From Prevotella sp. P3-122 (GTDB lineage: Bacteria; Bacteroidota; Bacteroidia; Bacteroidales; Bacteroidaceae): a DNA stretch of 64,000 bases. The position numbers and the translations under genes are program-made. The notes under the pieces are model-generated. The model was not told where the DNA came from and did not search any database. It worked only from the letters and a program-made list of their open reading frames with translations. Position 1 is the stretch's first letter. Each line of letters begins with the position of its first letter. The stretch lies in the NCBI RefSeq assembly GCF_002251365.1, contig NZ_NPJH01000041.1, positions 62,001 through 126,000 on the forward strand. Reading direction: 5' to 3'. Below are positions 18,631-28,054 of this stretch, in pieces.

Positions 18631-18778
18631 TAATTAGGGTGTACAGTTTGATGTACACAAAATGGAACTGTTCCTGATTTACTCTGACTACTTGTTCGCA
18701 GAAAATATATTGACCAGCACGCGCTGTAGGCGCAGAAGCACATAGCCCAGGGTAGAGCGCAGCGGCACCCTGGGTGTA
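18631..18778. repeat. Dispersed element copy 2
   Basis: This is similar to 11487-11650 over its full length: ATTAGGGTGTACAGTTTG lead, then the GCGCTGTAGGCGC core and the CCCAGGGT/ACCCTGGGT arms. The minus-strand peptide it could encode (ALYPGLCA type) is also found at copy 1, which is why such repeats are often mis-called as small genes. Confidence 0.8.
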
Positions 18779-18799
18779 AGGTGGCATTGTCCATGCGCG

Positions 18800-18855
18800 C
18801 TGTAAGCGCAAAAGCGTTATATGTCCTGCTGTTATCTACGCTTTTGCGCTTACAG
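18800..18855. repeat. Perfect 17-bp inverted repeat
   Basis: CTGTAAGCGCAAAAGCG (18800-18816) and its exact reverse complement (18839-18855) flank a 22-nt loop. The arm is the same CTGTAAGCGCAAAAGCG core carried by the dispersed elements, here in head-to-head orientation. Confidence 0.8.
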
Positions 18856-19177
18856 TTCTCCTGATTCTGGCAAAGCACACCTAAAGGCGACTGGTAATGG
18901 GTGCCATGCTCAGCATTGTACTGGTCTATATTATATATATAAGGTACGAAGCCGTGAAAGTCTGTATATCCATTTTCCTCTGTTGGTACACCGCCCGTTC
19001 CAATTACCTCTGGGTTCAGCGATGCATTGGTATAGCCCTGCTTTGTCTGACAAACATTCTCCGTCATACGCTTATTATTTTTGCTAAAAGAATATTGATT
19101 TTTGCCACCAGACTTCAACGTGGCAATAATCAAAAAGAAATTGGCATTTATTTATAGGTACTGTGAGATAATATAAG

Positions 19178-19185
19178 TATCTTTG
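19178..19185 (+). promoter_or_regulatory. -7 box of the GH95 gene
   Basis: TATCTTTG lies 20 nt before the GH95 ATG. No clear TTTG is present at the expected -33 position. Confidence 0.5.
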
Positions 19186-19204
19186 TAAACAAATTGATTT
19201 TATT

Positions 19205-21679
19205 ATGAAAAAACTCTTATTATTCTTTTTTTGCACAGCAGTACCGCTTGTAGCGTTTGCAAAGACGGACATCACTGACCATACAATGTGGTATGACTCA
19301 CCTGCCCATATATGGCTCGAAGCACTGCCATTAGGCAACGGCCACATGGGTGCTATGGTTTATGGCGGCACCGAGACGGAGGAAATACAACTTAACGACG
19401 AGACATTTTGGAGTGGTGGGCCACATAGTAATAATAGTACACGCGCACTGGCCAGTCTTGCTGAGGTGCGTCGCCTCATATTCGAAGGGAAAGAAGAGGA
19501 TGCTGCCAAAATTGTTAACCGCGACTTTGTCGTAGGTCCTCACGGCATGCGCTTTCTCCCTATGGGTAGCCTGAAGTTCGAGTTTGATGGAGTGGAGGCC
19601 AGCAAGGTGAGCAACTACCATCGTTCGCTTGATCTACATAATGCAATCTCCACCACTCAATACACATGCAACGGAGTGAAGTACACTCGCGAGGTGTTTG
19701 CCTCTATGACAGATGATGTGATAGCTATGCGCATAACAGCATCGCACAAGGGTGCTCTTAGTTTCCGCATGCGATACGATAGCCAGTTACCTGCCGACAT
19801 TAGCACAGAAGGCGGCAATGCCCTTCTTGCCCATGTGAAGCCTGTTTCGCAAGAGGGCATAGAAGGCAAGGTCTTTGCCGAATGCCGCGTCGAGGTGACA
19901 AGTGATGGCACCACAGTGACTGACGGCAAACAGGTTACGATACACAACGCAACCACAGCCACTCTCATTATTGCTTCTGCGACCAACTATGTCAACTTCT
20001 GCGACCTCTCCGCTAATCCTACTGCCCTTATAGCCCAATCAATAAGCAAAGCAAAGGCATATACCTACAAGGCGTTGAAGGTGCGCCACATGAAGGCATT
20101 TGCCAAGCAGTTCAACACTACTAAGCTGCGCCTTACCGGCGGACAAAATTCCAAATTGCCAACCAATGTCCGTCTCGACCGCTTCTACGACAATCCTGAC
20201 GATCTGGGCATGGTAGCGCTTCTCTTCAACTACGGTCGCTACCTCCTCATCTCTTCCTCACAGCCAGGTGGTCAACCTGCTAATTTGCAAGGACTCTGGA
20301 ACAACAAGCTCAATGCACCATGGGACTCGAAGTACACCATCAACATCAATACGGAGATGAACTACTGGCCTGCCGAGGTGACTAACTTGTCCGACACTCA
20401 CCAGCCTCTCTTCGATATGATTGCTGACCTCGCAGTCACTGGTAAAGAGACTGCTCGCACAATGTATGGCTGTCGCGGTTGGGTGGCTCACCACAACACA
20501 GACCTGTGGCGCATAGCAGGTCCTGTAGATGGTGCAGCGTGGGGAGAATTCCCAAATGGTGGGGCTTGGCTCACCACTCACATTTGGCAGCACTATCTCT
20601 ACACAGGCGACAAGCAGTTCCTCGAGAAATACTATGAAGTGATTCGAGACGCAGCGGTGTTTTACCTCGACTACATGCAGCTCCATCCACAGTATGGATG
20701 GCTCGTTTGTGTGCCCTCAGTGAGTCCCGAGCAAGGACCTCGCGGCAAGAGAACGCCCATTACAGCGGGTTGCACAATGGATAATCAGATAGTCTTCGAT
20801 GCTATCAGCAACGCCCTCAATGCAGCACTTATACTTAACAAAGACGAGGACTTGCAGACTGACTTCAGAAGGGCTCTCTCACAGCTTCCACCTATGCAGG
20901 TAGGGCGATACGGCCAGCTTCAGGAGTGGTTGCAAGATGCCGATGACCCTCACAACGAGCACCGCCACATCTCTCATCTCTATGGTTTGTACCCAAGCAA
21001 TCAAATTTCTCCTTTTTCTCACCCAGAACTCTTCCGTGCCGCTGCCACAACGCTCAAGCATCGTGGCGACCAGGCAACTGGCTGGAGTCTTGGATGGAAG
21101 ACAAACTTTTGGGCCCGCATGCTGGATGGTAATCATGCGTTCGCCATCATCAAGAATATGCTGCGCCTGCTCCCCGACGAGAATAAGAGCACCACTAGCC
21201 AGTATCCTGACGGACGCACATTCCCTAACCTTTTCGATGCTCACCCACCTTTCCAGATAGATGGTAACTTTGGCGTCACAGCGGGAATTGCAGAGATGCT
21301 TCTCCAGAGCCATGACGGAGCCGTTCACCTTCTTCCTGCACTGCCCGACGATTGGTCAGAAGGCAGTATTTCCGGACTTCGCGCTCGTGGCGGATTCGAG
21401 GTCTGTCTCGCATGGAATAATGGCAAACTTGGCAAGGCTACAGTAAAGAGCACCATCGGTGGCACCCTTCGCCTTCGCAGCTCCGTTCCTTTGAAAGGCA
21501 ATGGCTTGAAGGCTGCTGAAGGCAAATGTCCTAATCCTCTTTTTGCGCCAGCCGACATTCAACAACCTATTATAAACAAGGAAGGGGGAAGCAGGAGCAT
21601 AAAAGCTTTCATCCCCAAAGTCTATGAATATGACATCACTACAAAAGCAGGCAAAACCTACACCTTTACAAGCATTTAG
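19205..21679 (+). CDS. GH95 family glycosidase (alpha-L-fucosidase / alpha-L-galactosidase), exported
   Basis: This 824-residue protein has a signal peptide ([19 protein letters not shown]). The GH95 N-terminal beta domain contains [19 protein letters not shown], followed by the (alpha/alpha)6 catalytic domain. Likely catalytic residues are the Asn pair in [13 protein letters not shown], Glu509 in PSVSPEQGP and Asp686 in [13 protein letters not shown]95 enzymes are inverting and remove terminal 1,2-linked L-fucose or L-galactose, for example from xyloglucan or host glycans. There is no SusC/SusD pair nearby. The only adjacent glycosidase trace is a GH74-type remnant just downstream, which favours xyloglucan as the former target. 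Confidence 0.92.
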   Translation: MKKLLLFFFCTAVPLVAFAKTDITDHTMWYDSPAHIWLEALPLGNGHMGAMVYGGTETEEIQLNDETFWSGGPHSNNSTRALASLAEVRRLIFEGKEEDAAKIVNRDFVVGPHGMRFLPMGSLKFEFDGVEASKVSNYHRSLDLHNAISTTQYTCNGVKYTREVFASMTDDVIAMRITASHKGALSFRMRYDSQLPADISTEGGNALLAHVKPVSQEGIEGKVFAECRVEVTSDGTTVTDGKQVTIHNATTATLIIASATNYVNFCDLSANPTALIAQSISKAKAYTYKALKVRHMKAFAKQFNTTKLRLTGGQNSKLPTNVRLDRFYDNPDDLGMVALLFNYGRYLLISSSQPGGQPANLQGLWNNKLNAPWDSKYTININTEMNYWPAEVTNLSDTHQPLFDMIADLAVTGKETARTMYGCRGWVAHHNTDLWRIAGPVDGAAWGEFPNGGAWLTTHIWQHYLYTGDKQFLEKYYEVIRDAAVFYLDYMQLHPQYGWLVCVPSVSPEQGPRGKRTPITAGCTMDNQIVFDAISNALNAALILNKDEDLQTDFRRALSQLPPMQVGRYGQLQEWLQDADDPHNEHRHISHLYGLYPSNQISPFSHPELFRAAATTLKHRGDQATGWSLGWKTNFWARMLDGNHAFAIIKNMLRLLPDENKSTTSQYPDGRTFPNLFDAHPPFQIDGNFGVTAGIAEMLLQSHDGAVHLLPALPDDWSEGSISGLRARGGFEVCLAWNNGKLGKATVKSTIGGTLRLRSSVPLKGNGLKAAEGKCPNPLFAPADIQQPIINKEGGSRSIKAFIPKVYEYDITTKAGKTYTFTSI

Positions 21680-21753
21680 AAGTATCCATGCCATAGGATA
21701 ATGCAAGTGCTTTTATGGCCAAATGGTATTTGTCATTATTATAATAAATCAAT

Positions 21754-21988
21754 ATGAAGTATACTATTAAGCGTTTTTTTGGTGCTCTTTATGGTAGCAT
21801 TGATGCCCACCACATGGATACGCATCAATGATGATCTGCATCAGTTTGGTGGTCTTGGCAACGCACATATTGTGTCAGGCGACATGAACGAGTACGGACG
21901 TGTATATATGTCAACTGTGGGGCGTGGTGTCGTTACTGGAACCCTTTCTGTGTCAGTTAGCTCATCTCATACGCAAAGCATTGCATGA
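21754..21988 (+). pseudogene. GH74-like glycanase remnant: signal peptide joined to C-terminal tail, frameshifted
   Basis: ATG at 21754 opens MKYTIKRFF, then a run of seven T (21774-21780) breaks the frame. Dropping one T restores a signal peptide (LVLFMVALMP) fused directly to INDDLHQFGGLGNAHIVSGD and YGRVYMSTVGRG. The latter resembles the C-terminal end of GH74 xyloglucan-type beta-propeller enzymes. The catalytic domain has been deleted and the remnant is out of frame. GH74 naming rests on recognition of this short tail, so moderate confidence. Confidence 0.6.
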
Positions 21989-22012
21989 TTTTGATCGGAC
22001 AGCAATAGTAAA

Positions 22013-22501
22013 TTATATGATTTTTAGTGCTATAGCCGCGCATGCCTCCGCATCCGCCAAGGCATGGTGATGGTTCTTCAAGTCATATCCACAGCGGGCG
22101 GCAATGATGTCGAGGTTGTGGCGTCCTCCAGGCCAATGCTTTCGTGATGCTACACAGGTACAGTAAAACTCATAGTCGGGATAGTCCATCTGATAGACTC
22201 GGAAGACGGCTTTGAGGCAGCTCTCGTCGAAAGCCTTGTTATGTGCCACCAACGGCAATCCCTCTATGAGAGGCTCTATCTGCTTCCACACTTCGGGGAA
22301 GACAGGAGCATTCTCTGTGTCTTCAGCAGATAAACCGTGTACTTGGCTGCACCAGTAGTTATAATACTCCGGCTCGGGCTTGATGAGGGAATAGAACTTA
22401 TTCACTACCTCCCCATCCCTCACTATCACTACACCAACTGAACAAACAGACGAACGAATGTTGTTGGCTGTCTCAAAATCTATTGCAGCAAAGTCTTGCA
22501 T
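22013..22501 (-). CDS. DEDDh 3'-5' exonuclease (DnaQ/epsilon-like)
   Basis: This 162-residue single-domain exonuclease carries all acidic motifs. AIDFETAN has Asp8 and Glu10, HNKAFDES has the third Asp, and HHHALADAEACA has the His and last Asp of the DEDDh class. It is a stand-alone protein, not part of DNA polymerase III alpha or a helicase fusion. Such proteins act in DNA repair or RNA processing and are frequent in Bacteroidetes genomes, often next to mobile genes. It is on the strand opposite GH95, and a RhuM fragment lies 91 nt upstream of it. Confidence 0.87.
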   Translation of the reverse strand: MQDFAAIDFETANNIRSSVCSVGVVIVRDGEVVNKFYSLIKPEPEYYNYWCSQVHGLSAEDTENAPVFPEVWKQIEPLIEGLPLVAHNKAFDESCLKAVFRVYQMDYPDYEFYCTCVASRKHWPGGRHNLDIIAARCGYDLKNHHHALADAEACAAIALKII

Positions 22502-22592
22502 ATCTGATGTACTTATTGATTTTCTTTATTTATTAGATTTACCACTACTTTCACCATTACATCTTTCTCTTCCGTACGGCTCTCGGCAATCA

Positions 22593-23063
22593 TTAATGTA
22601 GGGTAAGGGCACGCGACATCAATCGCACCACATCCTTCAACTCGTCATAGTGGTCGAGGCGACGCTGGTCTATGGCATAGCCTTTGATGATGTACTGCTT
22701 TAGGATAGAGGTAGCCCAACGACGGAAAGTCGTGGCTTTCCTGCTATTTACGCGATACCCTACAGAAATAATCATGTCAAGATTATAGAAGGGTATGTCT
22801 CTTTGAATCATTCTTTTTCCCTCTATTCGAACCTGTGCATTTTTTGCACAAGTTGAAGATTCTTCTAATTCCTCTGATTTATAGATATTTCGTATATGCC
22901 TCAGTATAGTGGTTCGGTCAATACCAAACAATTCTGCCATCTGGCTTTGTGTAAGCCACATAGTATCTTTCTCCAACTTCACTTCAAGTTGGGTGTTGCC
23001 GTCATCCGCCGTATAGATCACAATGGATGAGCCGTTATTTGCTATTATTCTATTCTCATTCAT
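22593..23063 (-). pseudogene. Truncated RhuM-family (virulence RhuM) protein
   Basis: The 156 codons match the N-terminal half of RhuM-family proteins. There is a helix-turn-helix-like segment (WLTQSQMAELFGIDRTTILRHI) and the following YNLDMIISVGYRVNS and ATSILKQYIIKGYAI motifs. Full-length members run to roughly 300 residues or more, so the C-terminal half is missing after ALTLH. A -7 box on the minus strand (TAACTTTG, 23214-23221) may still transcribe it. The role of RhuM proteins is not settled; the family name comes from a Salmonella pathogenicity island gene. Confidence 0.7.
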
Positions 23064-23334
23064 ACCTGTTATTCCTTATTGTATTTATTCCACATCACCT
23101 TTACATTATTCCTTTCATTCACCTAAGTTTTTTACAGTCCATACCCAGTGAACGGACTTACTCGACAACCTTTATTCTGGCGTAAACATTCCTCCTTGGC
23201 TTCGTCCTCAGTGCAAAGTTAGCAAATATCTGCGAAAAACAGCTCGTTTCCTGGATAAACAACGTGAGTTCGACGAAATATAAGTGCTTGAAATGGCTGA
23301 TGTACCTATAATCATAATGTCAAGAAGAGGCTCT

Positions 23335-23526
23335 AAAAAAAATTACGCTGCGACTCTCAACGAGCCACAGCGTAAAAGCCTATGTTTAACTAAAAATCCT
23401 TTTCAGTGATAAATGAAAATCTCACGATTTCCATTGTTATCGTTAAACAATCTACCTTAAACCTAATAACTAAAAACCTAAATCTATTACTACTAACCTA
23501 AACAATCTATTAACCTTTTGACGATG
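23335..23526 (-). ncRNA. Structured small RNA, copy 2 (inverted relative to copy 1)
   Basis: This is the minus-strand counterpart of 18020-18211. A TACCTTTG -7 box (23527-23534) with CTTG 20 nt upstream precedes it. The first ~70 nt are nearly identical to copy 1. The outer helix (23442-23448 with 23384-23390), the GNRA hairpin with a GUGA loop (23415-23432), and the 14-bp terminator stem (23343-23375) are all retained. The terminator is followed by eight U (23335-23342). Relative to copy 1, the terminator has a C-G to U-A exchange and the GNRA stem a U.G to U-A exchange. The remaining intergenic DNA (23064-23334, 23535-23692) shows no gene. Confidence 0.75.
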
Positions 23527-23692
23527 CAAAGGTACACTGTTTTAAGTTTCCTGCCAAGATAATTACGGAGAATATGCAGAAAAGTGCATAATTCTTGATG
23601 CATATCAAATTCTTGTGTTCGGACACAATGTTTGTGAACTGCATAATTCTGCGTTTTAGGCATATGTGTGTATCCTTGTCAGGAACAGCTAA

Positions 23693-24172
23693 CTAAGAAT
23701 CTTGCCCGAAATACGGTGCTACCATGGCCGCCACTTCCTCAAGATAAGTCCTGTCTGTCTCATCGAACGATGCCACGTCTGTGCTGTCGATGTCTATCTC
23801 GGCTACAACCTCGCCATCAAGCATCACTGGCACTACTATCTCCGAGCGTGAGAGTGACGAACAGGCGATGTGGCCGTCAAACAGCTCCACGTCGGGAACG
23901 ATAAGTGTCTCTCTGCGTTCCCATGCCGTTCCACATACTCCCATGCCGTATTTTATCATCATGCATGCTGGCGTGCCCTGAAATGGCCCGACCAGCAGGA
24001 CATTGTCCTTGACAACATAGAAGCCTACCCAGAAAAACGTCTCAGGGAACGTCATCTTCATCACTGCCGTCACGTTGGCCATCACTGAAACCTTGTCACC
24101 GCCATTCGCGGTGAAAGATTCGACCAGCTTAATCATCTCTTTGTATTTCTCAATTTTTGTTTTATGGTCCAT
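23693..24172 (-). CDS. msrC: Free methionine-(R)-sulfoxide reductase (GAF domain)
   Basis: This cytosolic GAF-fold enzyme reduces free methionine-(R)-sulfoxide with thioredoxin. The 159-residue protein keeps the three functional cysteines of the fRMsr family: Cys70 (GTPACMM), Cys80 (GVCGTAW) and Cys104 (HIACSS). It also has the conserved FFWVGFY and EIVVPVM segments. It lies 25 nt downstream of the glycosyltransferase gene on the same strand and is probably co-transcribed with it. It is unlikely to be a signalling GAF protein because no second domain is present. Confidence 0.9.
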   Translation of the reverse strand: MDHKTKIEKYKEMIKLVESFTANGGDKVSVMANVTAVMKMTFPETFFWVGFYVVKDNVLLVGPFQGTPACMMIKYGMGVCGTAWERRETLIVPDVELFDGHIACSSLSRSEIVVPVMLDGEVVAEIDIDSTDVASFDETDRTYLEEVAAMVAPYFGQDS

Positions 24173-24197
24173 AGTGCTTGCCTAAAGGTGGTATCTG

Positions 24198-25241
24198 TTA
24201 TTTGCCTAAAATCACCTGTGCCACCTCGGCGGCACAGATAGTGTCATTATAAGTTGTCTCTGCCAGGCGGCGGCCTCGGCGTCCCATAGCTGCAGCCTCG
24301 TCAGGATGCTCCTGCATATAGGTGATGGCTCTCTGCCAAGCCTCTACATCTCCGTATGGTACTGTGATGCCGCATTGCTCGCCGTCTATATCTACCGGTA
24401 TCTGCGGATTGTGGCTGCATATCATCGGCAAGCCCATGGCAAGAGCCTCGACCACCGTGGTCAGTCCCACCGTATAGGATGTCTCCTTGCAGCAGATGAC
24501 TACACACTGCGCTTTGTTGACTTCCTTTGACAGCTCGTAGGGCATCAGCTTGTCGGGGAACTCCACGTGAATGTTGTCCTTGAGCTCAAGGGTCTCGAAG
24601 AGTTGCTTGTAGCTGAAGTTGCCGTTTTTGGTGTTCAGGTATATGTTCAGCGGAGCCCCTGTCTGGTTGAATGCCCTGACCAGTGTTGCCATGTCGCGCT
24701 TCTCTTTTCCCGTCGACACAAAGCCGTGCCTCACGCATTTCTCTGCCGTCACGCGGTCGTACATCTCCAGGTCTGCGCCCCAATGTCCGAGATGGAACTT
24801 AGATGGGTCGGTCTTGTGTGCCTTTACGGAGTCGTCGATAAGCTTTCGTGAGAAGAAGAACATGTCGTCAATGCCTCTGTAGAACAGTTTCCCGAGCCAG
24901 TTGCGCCAGAAGCTTCGGGCTACTATTATGGGCTGATGATGCCAGAGGACAATGCGGCGGCGGAACAGTCCGAGAGCACGTAGGAATATCAGGGGCTCGA
25001 TACCCTGGTAGTGCGTAGCGTATATAACATCATAGTCGCGATGTACAAACGCCATCTGCCACAGGTTGTGCATCATCTGCCTGAAACGTGATGCTGAGGT
25101 CAGGCTTCGGTGCCATATTACGTCAATGCCGTGGTTGCCCAGTTTGGTTGCTCCATAGAGAAAATGTGCGGGAAATTCTCCTTTTTCCATTTTCCCAAGG
25201 ATATACTGTATGTTTTGTGTATGGTAGAAATAAGCCCTCAT
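24198..25241 (-). CDS. GT4-like glycosyltransferase
   Basis: This is a 347-residue GT-B fold enzyme. The C-terminal Rossmann domain carries the family hallmark SYTVGLTTVVEALAMGLPMI, containing the donor-binding E-x7-E-like region, and a GHWGADLEMY segment. The start chosen is the ATG at 25239-25241 (MRAYFYHTQNIQYIL); nine extra codons upstream fall in the promoter area. A minus-strand TATTTTTG (25257-25264) is a plausible -7 box. It is divergent from a flippase gene, so it probably adds a sugar to a lipid-linked surface glycan. Donor and acceptor are unknown. Confidence 0.82.
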   Translation of the reverse strand: MRAYFYHTQNIQYILGKMEKGEFPAHFLYGATKLGNHGIDVIWHRSLTSASRFRQMMHNLWQMAFVHRDYDVIYATHYQGIEPLIFLRALGLFRRRIVLWHHQPIIVARSFWRNWLGKLFYRGIDDMFFFSRKLIDDSVKAHKTDPSKFHLGHWGADLEMYDRVTAEKCVRHGFVSTGKEKRDMATLVRAFNQTGAPLNIYLNTKNGNFSYKQLFETLELKDNIHVEFPDKLMPYELSKEVNKAQCVVICCKETSYTVGLTTVVEALAMGLPMICSHNPQIPVDIDGEQCGITVPYGDVEAWQRAITYMQEHPDEAAAMGRRGRRLAETTYNDTICAAEVAQVILGK

Positions 25242-25274
25242 AGAAGAATTTTGTCGCAAAAATAACAAAAAGTT

Positions 25275-25305
25275 TTTGATTTTAGACAGATAACCATTAC
25301 TTTTG
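25275..25305 (+). promoter_or_regulatory. Bacteroidetes-type promoter for the flippase gene, very short leader
   Basis: TTTG (25275-25278), 19 nt and TACTTTTG (25298-25305) fit the consensus. The ATG at 25316 lies only about 10 nt beyond the box, implying a leader of a few nucleotides. Confidence 0.7.
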
Positions 25306-25315
25306 TGGAAAAAAC

Positions 25316-26764
25316 ATGGAAACGCTAAAGGAGAAGACAGCCAAGGGCCTTTTCTGGGGAGGCATGAACAATGGGGTGCAGCAGGTGGTCGGTGTGGTGT
25401 TCGGCATACTGCTCGCCAGGCTCCTTAATGAAGGTGACTATGGCATGATGGCCATGATAAGCGTGTTCTCACTTGTTGCCACTGCACTTCAGAACAGCGG
25501 CTTCGTCACTGCCTTGGCCAACCTCAAGTCACCCCGTGACGAGGACTACAACTCCGTCTTCTGGTTCAACATCATTGTTGGCTGTTCTCTTTACATTATA
25601 TTATTTCTCTGTGCTCCCCTTATAGCACGGTTCTATCACACCCCGGAGCTGACCCCCTTGTGCCGCTATGCCTTTCTGAGTATTGTCATAGCCTCATTCT
25701 GCACATCCCAGTCAGCCTACCTCTTCAAGAACCTTATGGTAAGCCAGCAGGCTAAAGCCGGAATGACGGCAGTCCTGCTGTCGAGTGCCACCGGTGCCAT
25801 TATGGCCTGGCAGGGATTTGCCTATTGGTCACTGGCTACTCAGGGACTGGTGTTTGTCGGCATAAACACCATCATGGTATGGAGCTATTCCCCATGGCGT
25901 CCGACGCTGCGTGTCGACCTACGCCCAGCCATGCGCATGTTCCGTTTCTCCTGCAAGATTCTCGCCACCACCATTATTACCCACATCAACAACAACGTGC
26001 TGAACATTCTGCTTGGCCACCTGTTTTCCAAGCGTGAGGCTGGCTACTATTATCAGGCATACCAATGGGACTTCAAGTGCTTCTCGCTCGTACAGGGCAT
26101 GGTAAGTCAGGTGGCCCAGCCCGTGCTCGTAGGTCTTGGTGATGACAGCGGGCGTCAGATGAATGCCTTTCGCAAGATGGTGCGGTTTACTGCATTCATA
26201 TCCTTTCCACTGTTGTTTGGCTTTGCCCTCGTCGCAGAGGAGTTTATCATCATCGCCATTACCGACAAGTGGATAGAGAGCGCCCATCTGCTTCAGCTAC
26301 TGTGCATAAGCGGGGCAGTGATGCCTATATCTACGGTGCTGTCGAACATGATTATCAGCAAGGGACGCTCCGACATCTACCTGCGCTGCACCCTCGGCCT
26401 GGCCCTACTTCAGATATTGTCCATGATAGTAATGTCCCGTTGGGGCATACGGCACATGGTAGAGGGCTATGTGGTGATAAATATCCTGTGGATTCTCGTA
26501 TGGCATCTGTACACCCGCAGGCTGTCGGGCTACCGTCTCTTGCATTTCCTTGCTGACACTGCGCCTTTTGCCCTTGCGGCAGCTGGCGTCATGACGCTGA
26601 CCTATCTCCTTACGCTTGGCATATCCAGTCTCTACCTGTTGCTGCCGACCCGCATTGCCATCGCCGTAACGCTCTACTATGCCGTGATGCGTATAGCTCG
26701 TGTGAAGATACTCGACGAATGTGTGGAGTTCGCCATGAGCAAACTAAGGAGGAAGAACAAATAG
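25316..26764 (+). CDS. Wzx-type oligosaccharide flippase (MOP/PST family)
   Basis: This 482-residue inner-membrane protein has about 12-14 hydrophobic segments. It has the characteristic N-terminus of polysaccharide exporters (KTAKGLFWGGMNNGVQQVVG, then LLARLLNEGDYGMMAM). It should flip lipid-linked glycan units across the inner membrane for O-antigen, capsule or exopolysaccharide assembly. It is flanked by a glycosyltransferase and a CDP-activation/LicD gene set, forming a small glycan locus; no Wzy or Wzz homologue is visible here. Confidence 0.88.
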   Translation: METLKEKTAKGLFWGGMNNGVQQVVGVVFGILLARLLNEGDYGMMAMISVFSLVATALQNSGFVTALANLKSPRDEDYNSVFWFNIIVGCSLYIILFLCAPLIARFYHTPELTPLCRYAFLSIVIASFCTSQSAYLFKNLMVSQQAKAGMTAVLLSSATGAIMAWQGFAYWSLATQGLVFVGINTIMVWSYSPWRPTLRVDLRPAMRMFRFSCKILATTIITHINNNVLNILLGHLFSKREAGYYYQAYQWDFKCFSLVQGMVSQVAQPVLVGLGDDSGRQMNAFRKMVRFTAFISFPLLFGFALVAEEFIIIAITDKWIESAHLLQLLCISGAVMPISTVLSNMIISKGRSDIYLRCTLGLALLQILSMIVMSRWGIRHMVEGYVVINILWILVWHLYTRRLSGYRLLHFLADTAPFALAAAGVMTLTYLLTLGISSLYLLLPTRIAIAVTLYYAVMRIARVKILDECVEFAMSKLRRKNK

Positions 26765-26773
26765 CGGGAAACA

Positions 26774-26805
26774 TTTGCAAGATACAAACTTTAGGAGTAA
26801 CTTTG
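26774..26805 (+). promoter_or_regulatory. Promoter of the cytidylyltransferase-SDR-LicD operon
   Basis: TTTG (26774-26777), a 20-nt spacer and TAACTTTG (26798-26805) fit the consensus. The ATG at 26844 lies about 33 nt after the predicted transcription start. Confidence 0.7.
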
Positions 26806-26843
26806 CAAACAAACATAAAACAGAATAATAAAAAATATCCATT

Positions 26844-27296
26844 ATGTATAACAATCGTGTAGTGGTTTATACGTCAGGAACTTTTGACATGTTCCACAGC
26901 AACCACCTTAAGATGATAGAATATGCCCGAGGACTGGGCGACACACTGATTGTTGGCGTGAGCACCGACGAGCTGGTGTGCAGCTACAAGCGGCCACCCA
27001 TCATTCCTTTCGAGGAGCGCATCGCCATCATCAAGGCTCTGAAGCATCCTGATATTGTTATTCCACAGCGCTCGCTCGACCATACGGAGATAGTGAGGAA
27101 GCTGAACATCGACGTCTTTGTTGTAGGCGATGACTGGACGGGCAAGTACGACTATCTGAAAGATCTCGGCGTGAGCGTGTTCTATTTCCCTTACGGCGAC
27201 GGACTTTCCACGACGAACATCAAGAAAGAGATAGTTGAGCGCTATGATGAGATTAAGGGGAAGATAGACCATCAGCCTAATCCTGACATAAAATGA
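26844..27296 (+). CDS. TagD-like cytidylyltransferase (glycerol-3-phosphate type)
   Basis: This 150-residue nucleotidyltransferase has GTFDMFHSNHLKMIEYAR (the HxGH-type motif appears as HSNH) and GLSTTNIKKEIV (the RxxxxSTT region). Family members make CDP-glycerol or a related CDP-alcohol from CTP and an alcohol phosphate. The next gene, an SDR, overlaps by 4 nt (ATGA). A LicD-type phosphotransferase follows, which would consume a CDP-linked donor. The exact alcohol cannot be read from sequence. Confidence 0.85.
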   Translation: MYNNRVVVYTSGTFDMFHSNHLKMIEYARGLGDTLIVGVSTDELVCSYKRPPIIPFEERIAIIKALKHPDIVIPQRSLDHTEIVRKLNIDVFVVGDDWTGKYDYLKDLGVSVFYFPYGDGLSTTNIKKEIVERYDEIKGKIDHQPNPDIK

Positions 27297-28006
27297 AAAC
27301 GGCTATAGTGACAGGAGGCTCCAAGGGCATAGGACTTGGCATCGTGCGTATGCTTGCATGCAGAGGCTACAAGGTCTTTGCCACATATGGGCATGATGAC
27401 AATGCCGCACATACTGCAGCTGCCGAGCTTGGCGATAAAGTGGAGTTTGTCAAGGCCGACCTTGCAGATCGCTCGCAGACATACGCCTTTGTCAGCCATG
27501 TGAAGCAGGCATCGGCGAGCATAGACTGCATAGTATGCAATGCCGGCACCACCATACGCAAGTCCTTCACCGAGACCACAGACAGTGATTGGGACACCAT
27601 GATGGAGGTTGGCCTGACGGCACACCTTATATTGTTGCGTGAGCTTTACCAAATAATAAAGCCAGGCGGACATGTGCTGTTTACAGGCTCTACCATGGGG
27701 CTGCACCCTCATGCCACGGTGCTCGGCTATGGTGTTGTGAAGGCTGCCGTACATGCCATGGTCAAGAACCTCGTGAAGGTTTTCGAGGACAAGAGCGTAA
27801 CTGTGAATGCCGTAGCGCCAGGTTTTGTCGAGACTGAATGGCAAAAAGAGAAACCGCAGCAGATACGGGAGAATATCTGTCGCAAGACTGCACTCCACCG
27901 CTTTGCCTCCATCGACGAGATAGTGTCAGCCTTTGCATTCTGTCTTGACAACAGCTATGTCAATGGCTCTGTTTTGGAGATAACAGGAGGGTATTCGTAC
28001 AGGTAG
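27293..28006 (+). CDS. Short-chain dehydrogenase/reductase (SDR)
   Basis: This is a 237-residue classical SDR. It has the NAD(P)-binding TGGSKGIG (7-14), the NAG motif (VCNAGTT), and the catalytic Ser133 (FTGSTMG), Tyr146 and Lys150 (GYGVVK). Its start overlaps the stop of the cytidylyltransferase gene (ATGA), so expression is coupled. In alditol-phosphate pathways a reductase of this kind makes the alcohol phosphate that the cytidylyltransferase then activates. That is the likely role here, but it is inferred from gene order. Confidence 0.85.
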   Translation: MKTAIVTGGSKGIGLGIVRMLACRGYKVFATYGHDDNAAHTAAAELGDKVEFVKADLADRSQTYAFVSHVKQASASIDCIVCNAGTTIRKSFTETTDSDWDTMMEVGLTAHLILLRELYQIIKPGGHVLFTGSTMGLHPHATVLGYGVVKAAVHAMVKNLVKVFEDKSVTVNAVAPGFVETEWQKEKPQQIRENICRKTALHRFASIDEIVSAFAFCLDNSYVNGSVLEITGGYSYR

Positions 28007-28054
28007 GAACATCCCTGTACGAAGAGAAATTCAAGATATGTCAACTATATAATA

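Larger units (their letters stand above)
18627..19133 (-). pseudogene. Unrecognised ORF, 3' part overwritten by repeats
   Basis: A minus-strand frame of 168 codons starts MIIATLKSGGKNQYSFSKN. The first ~92 residues (19133 to about 18857) look protein-like (NPEVIGTGGVPTEENG, GFVPYIYNIDQYN) but are not a family I recognise. The remainder is simply the dispersed repeat and its inverted repeat read through. It may be a gene fragment truncated when the repeat inserted, or a chance ORF. Confidence 0.25.
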
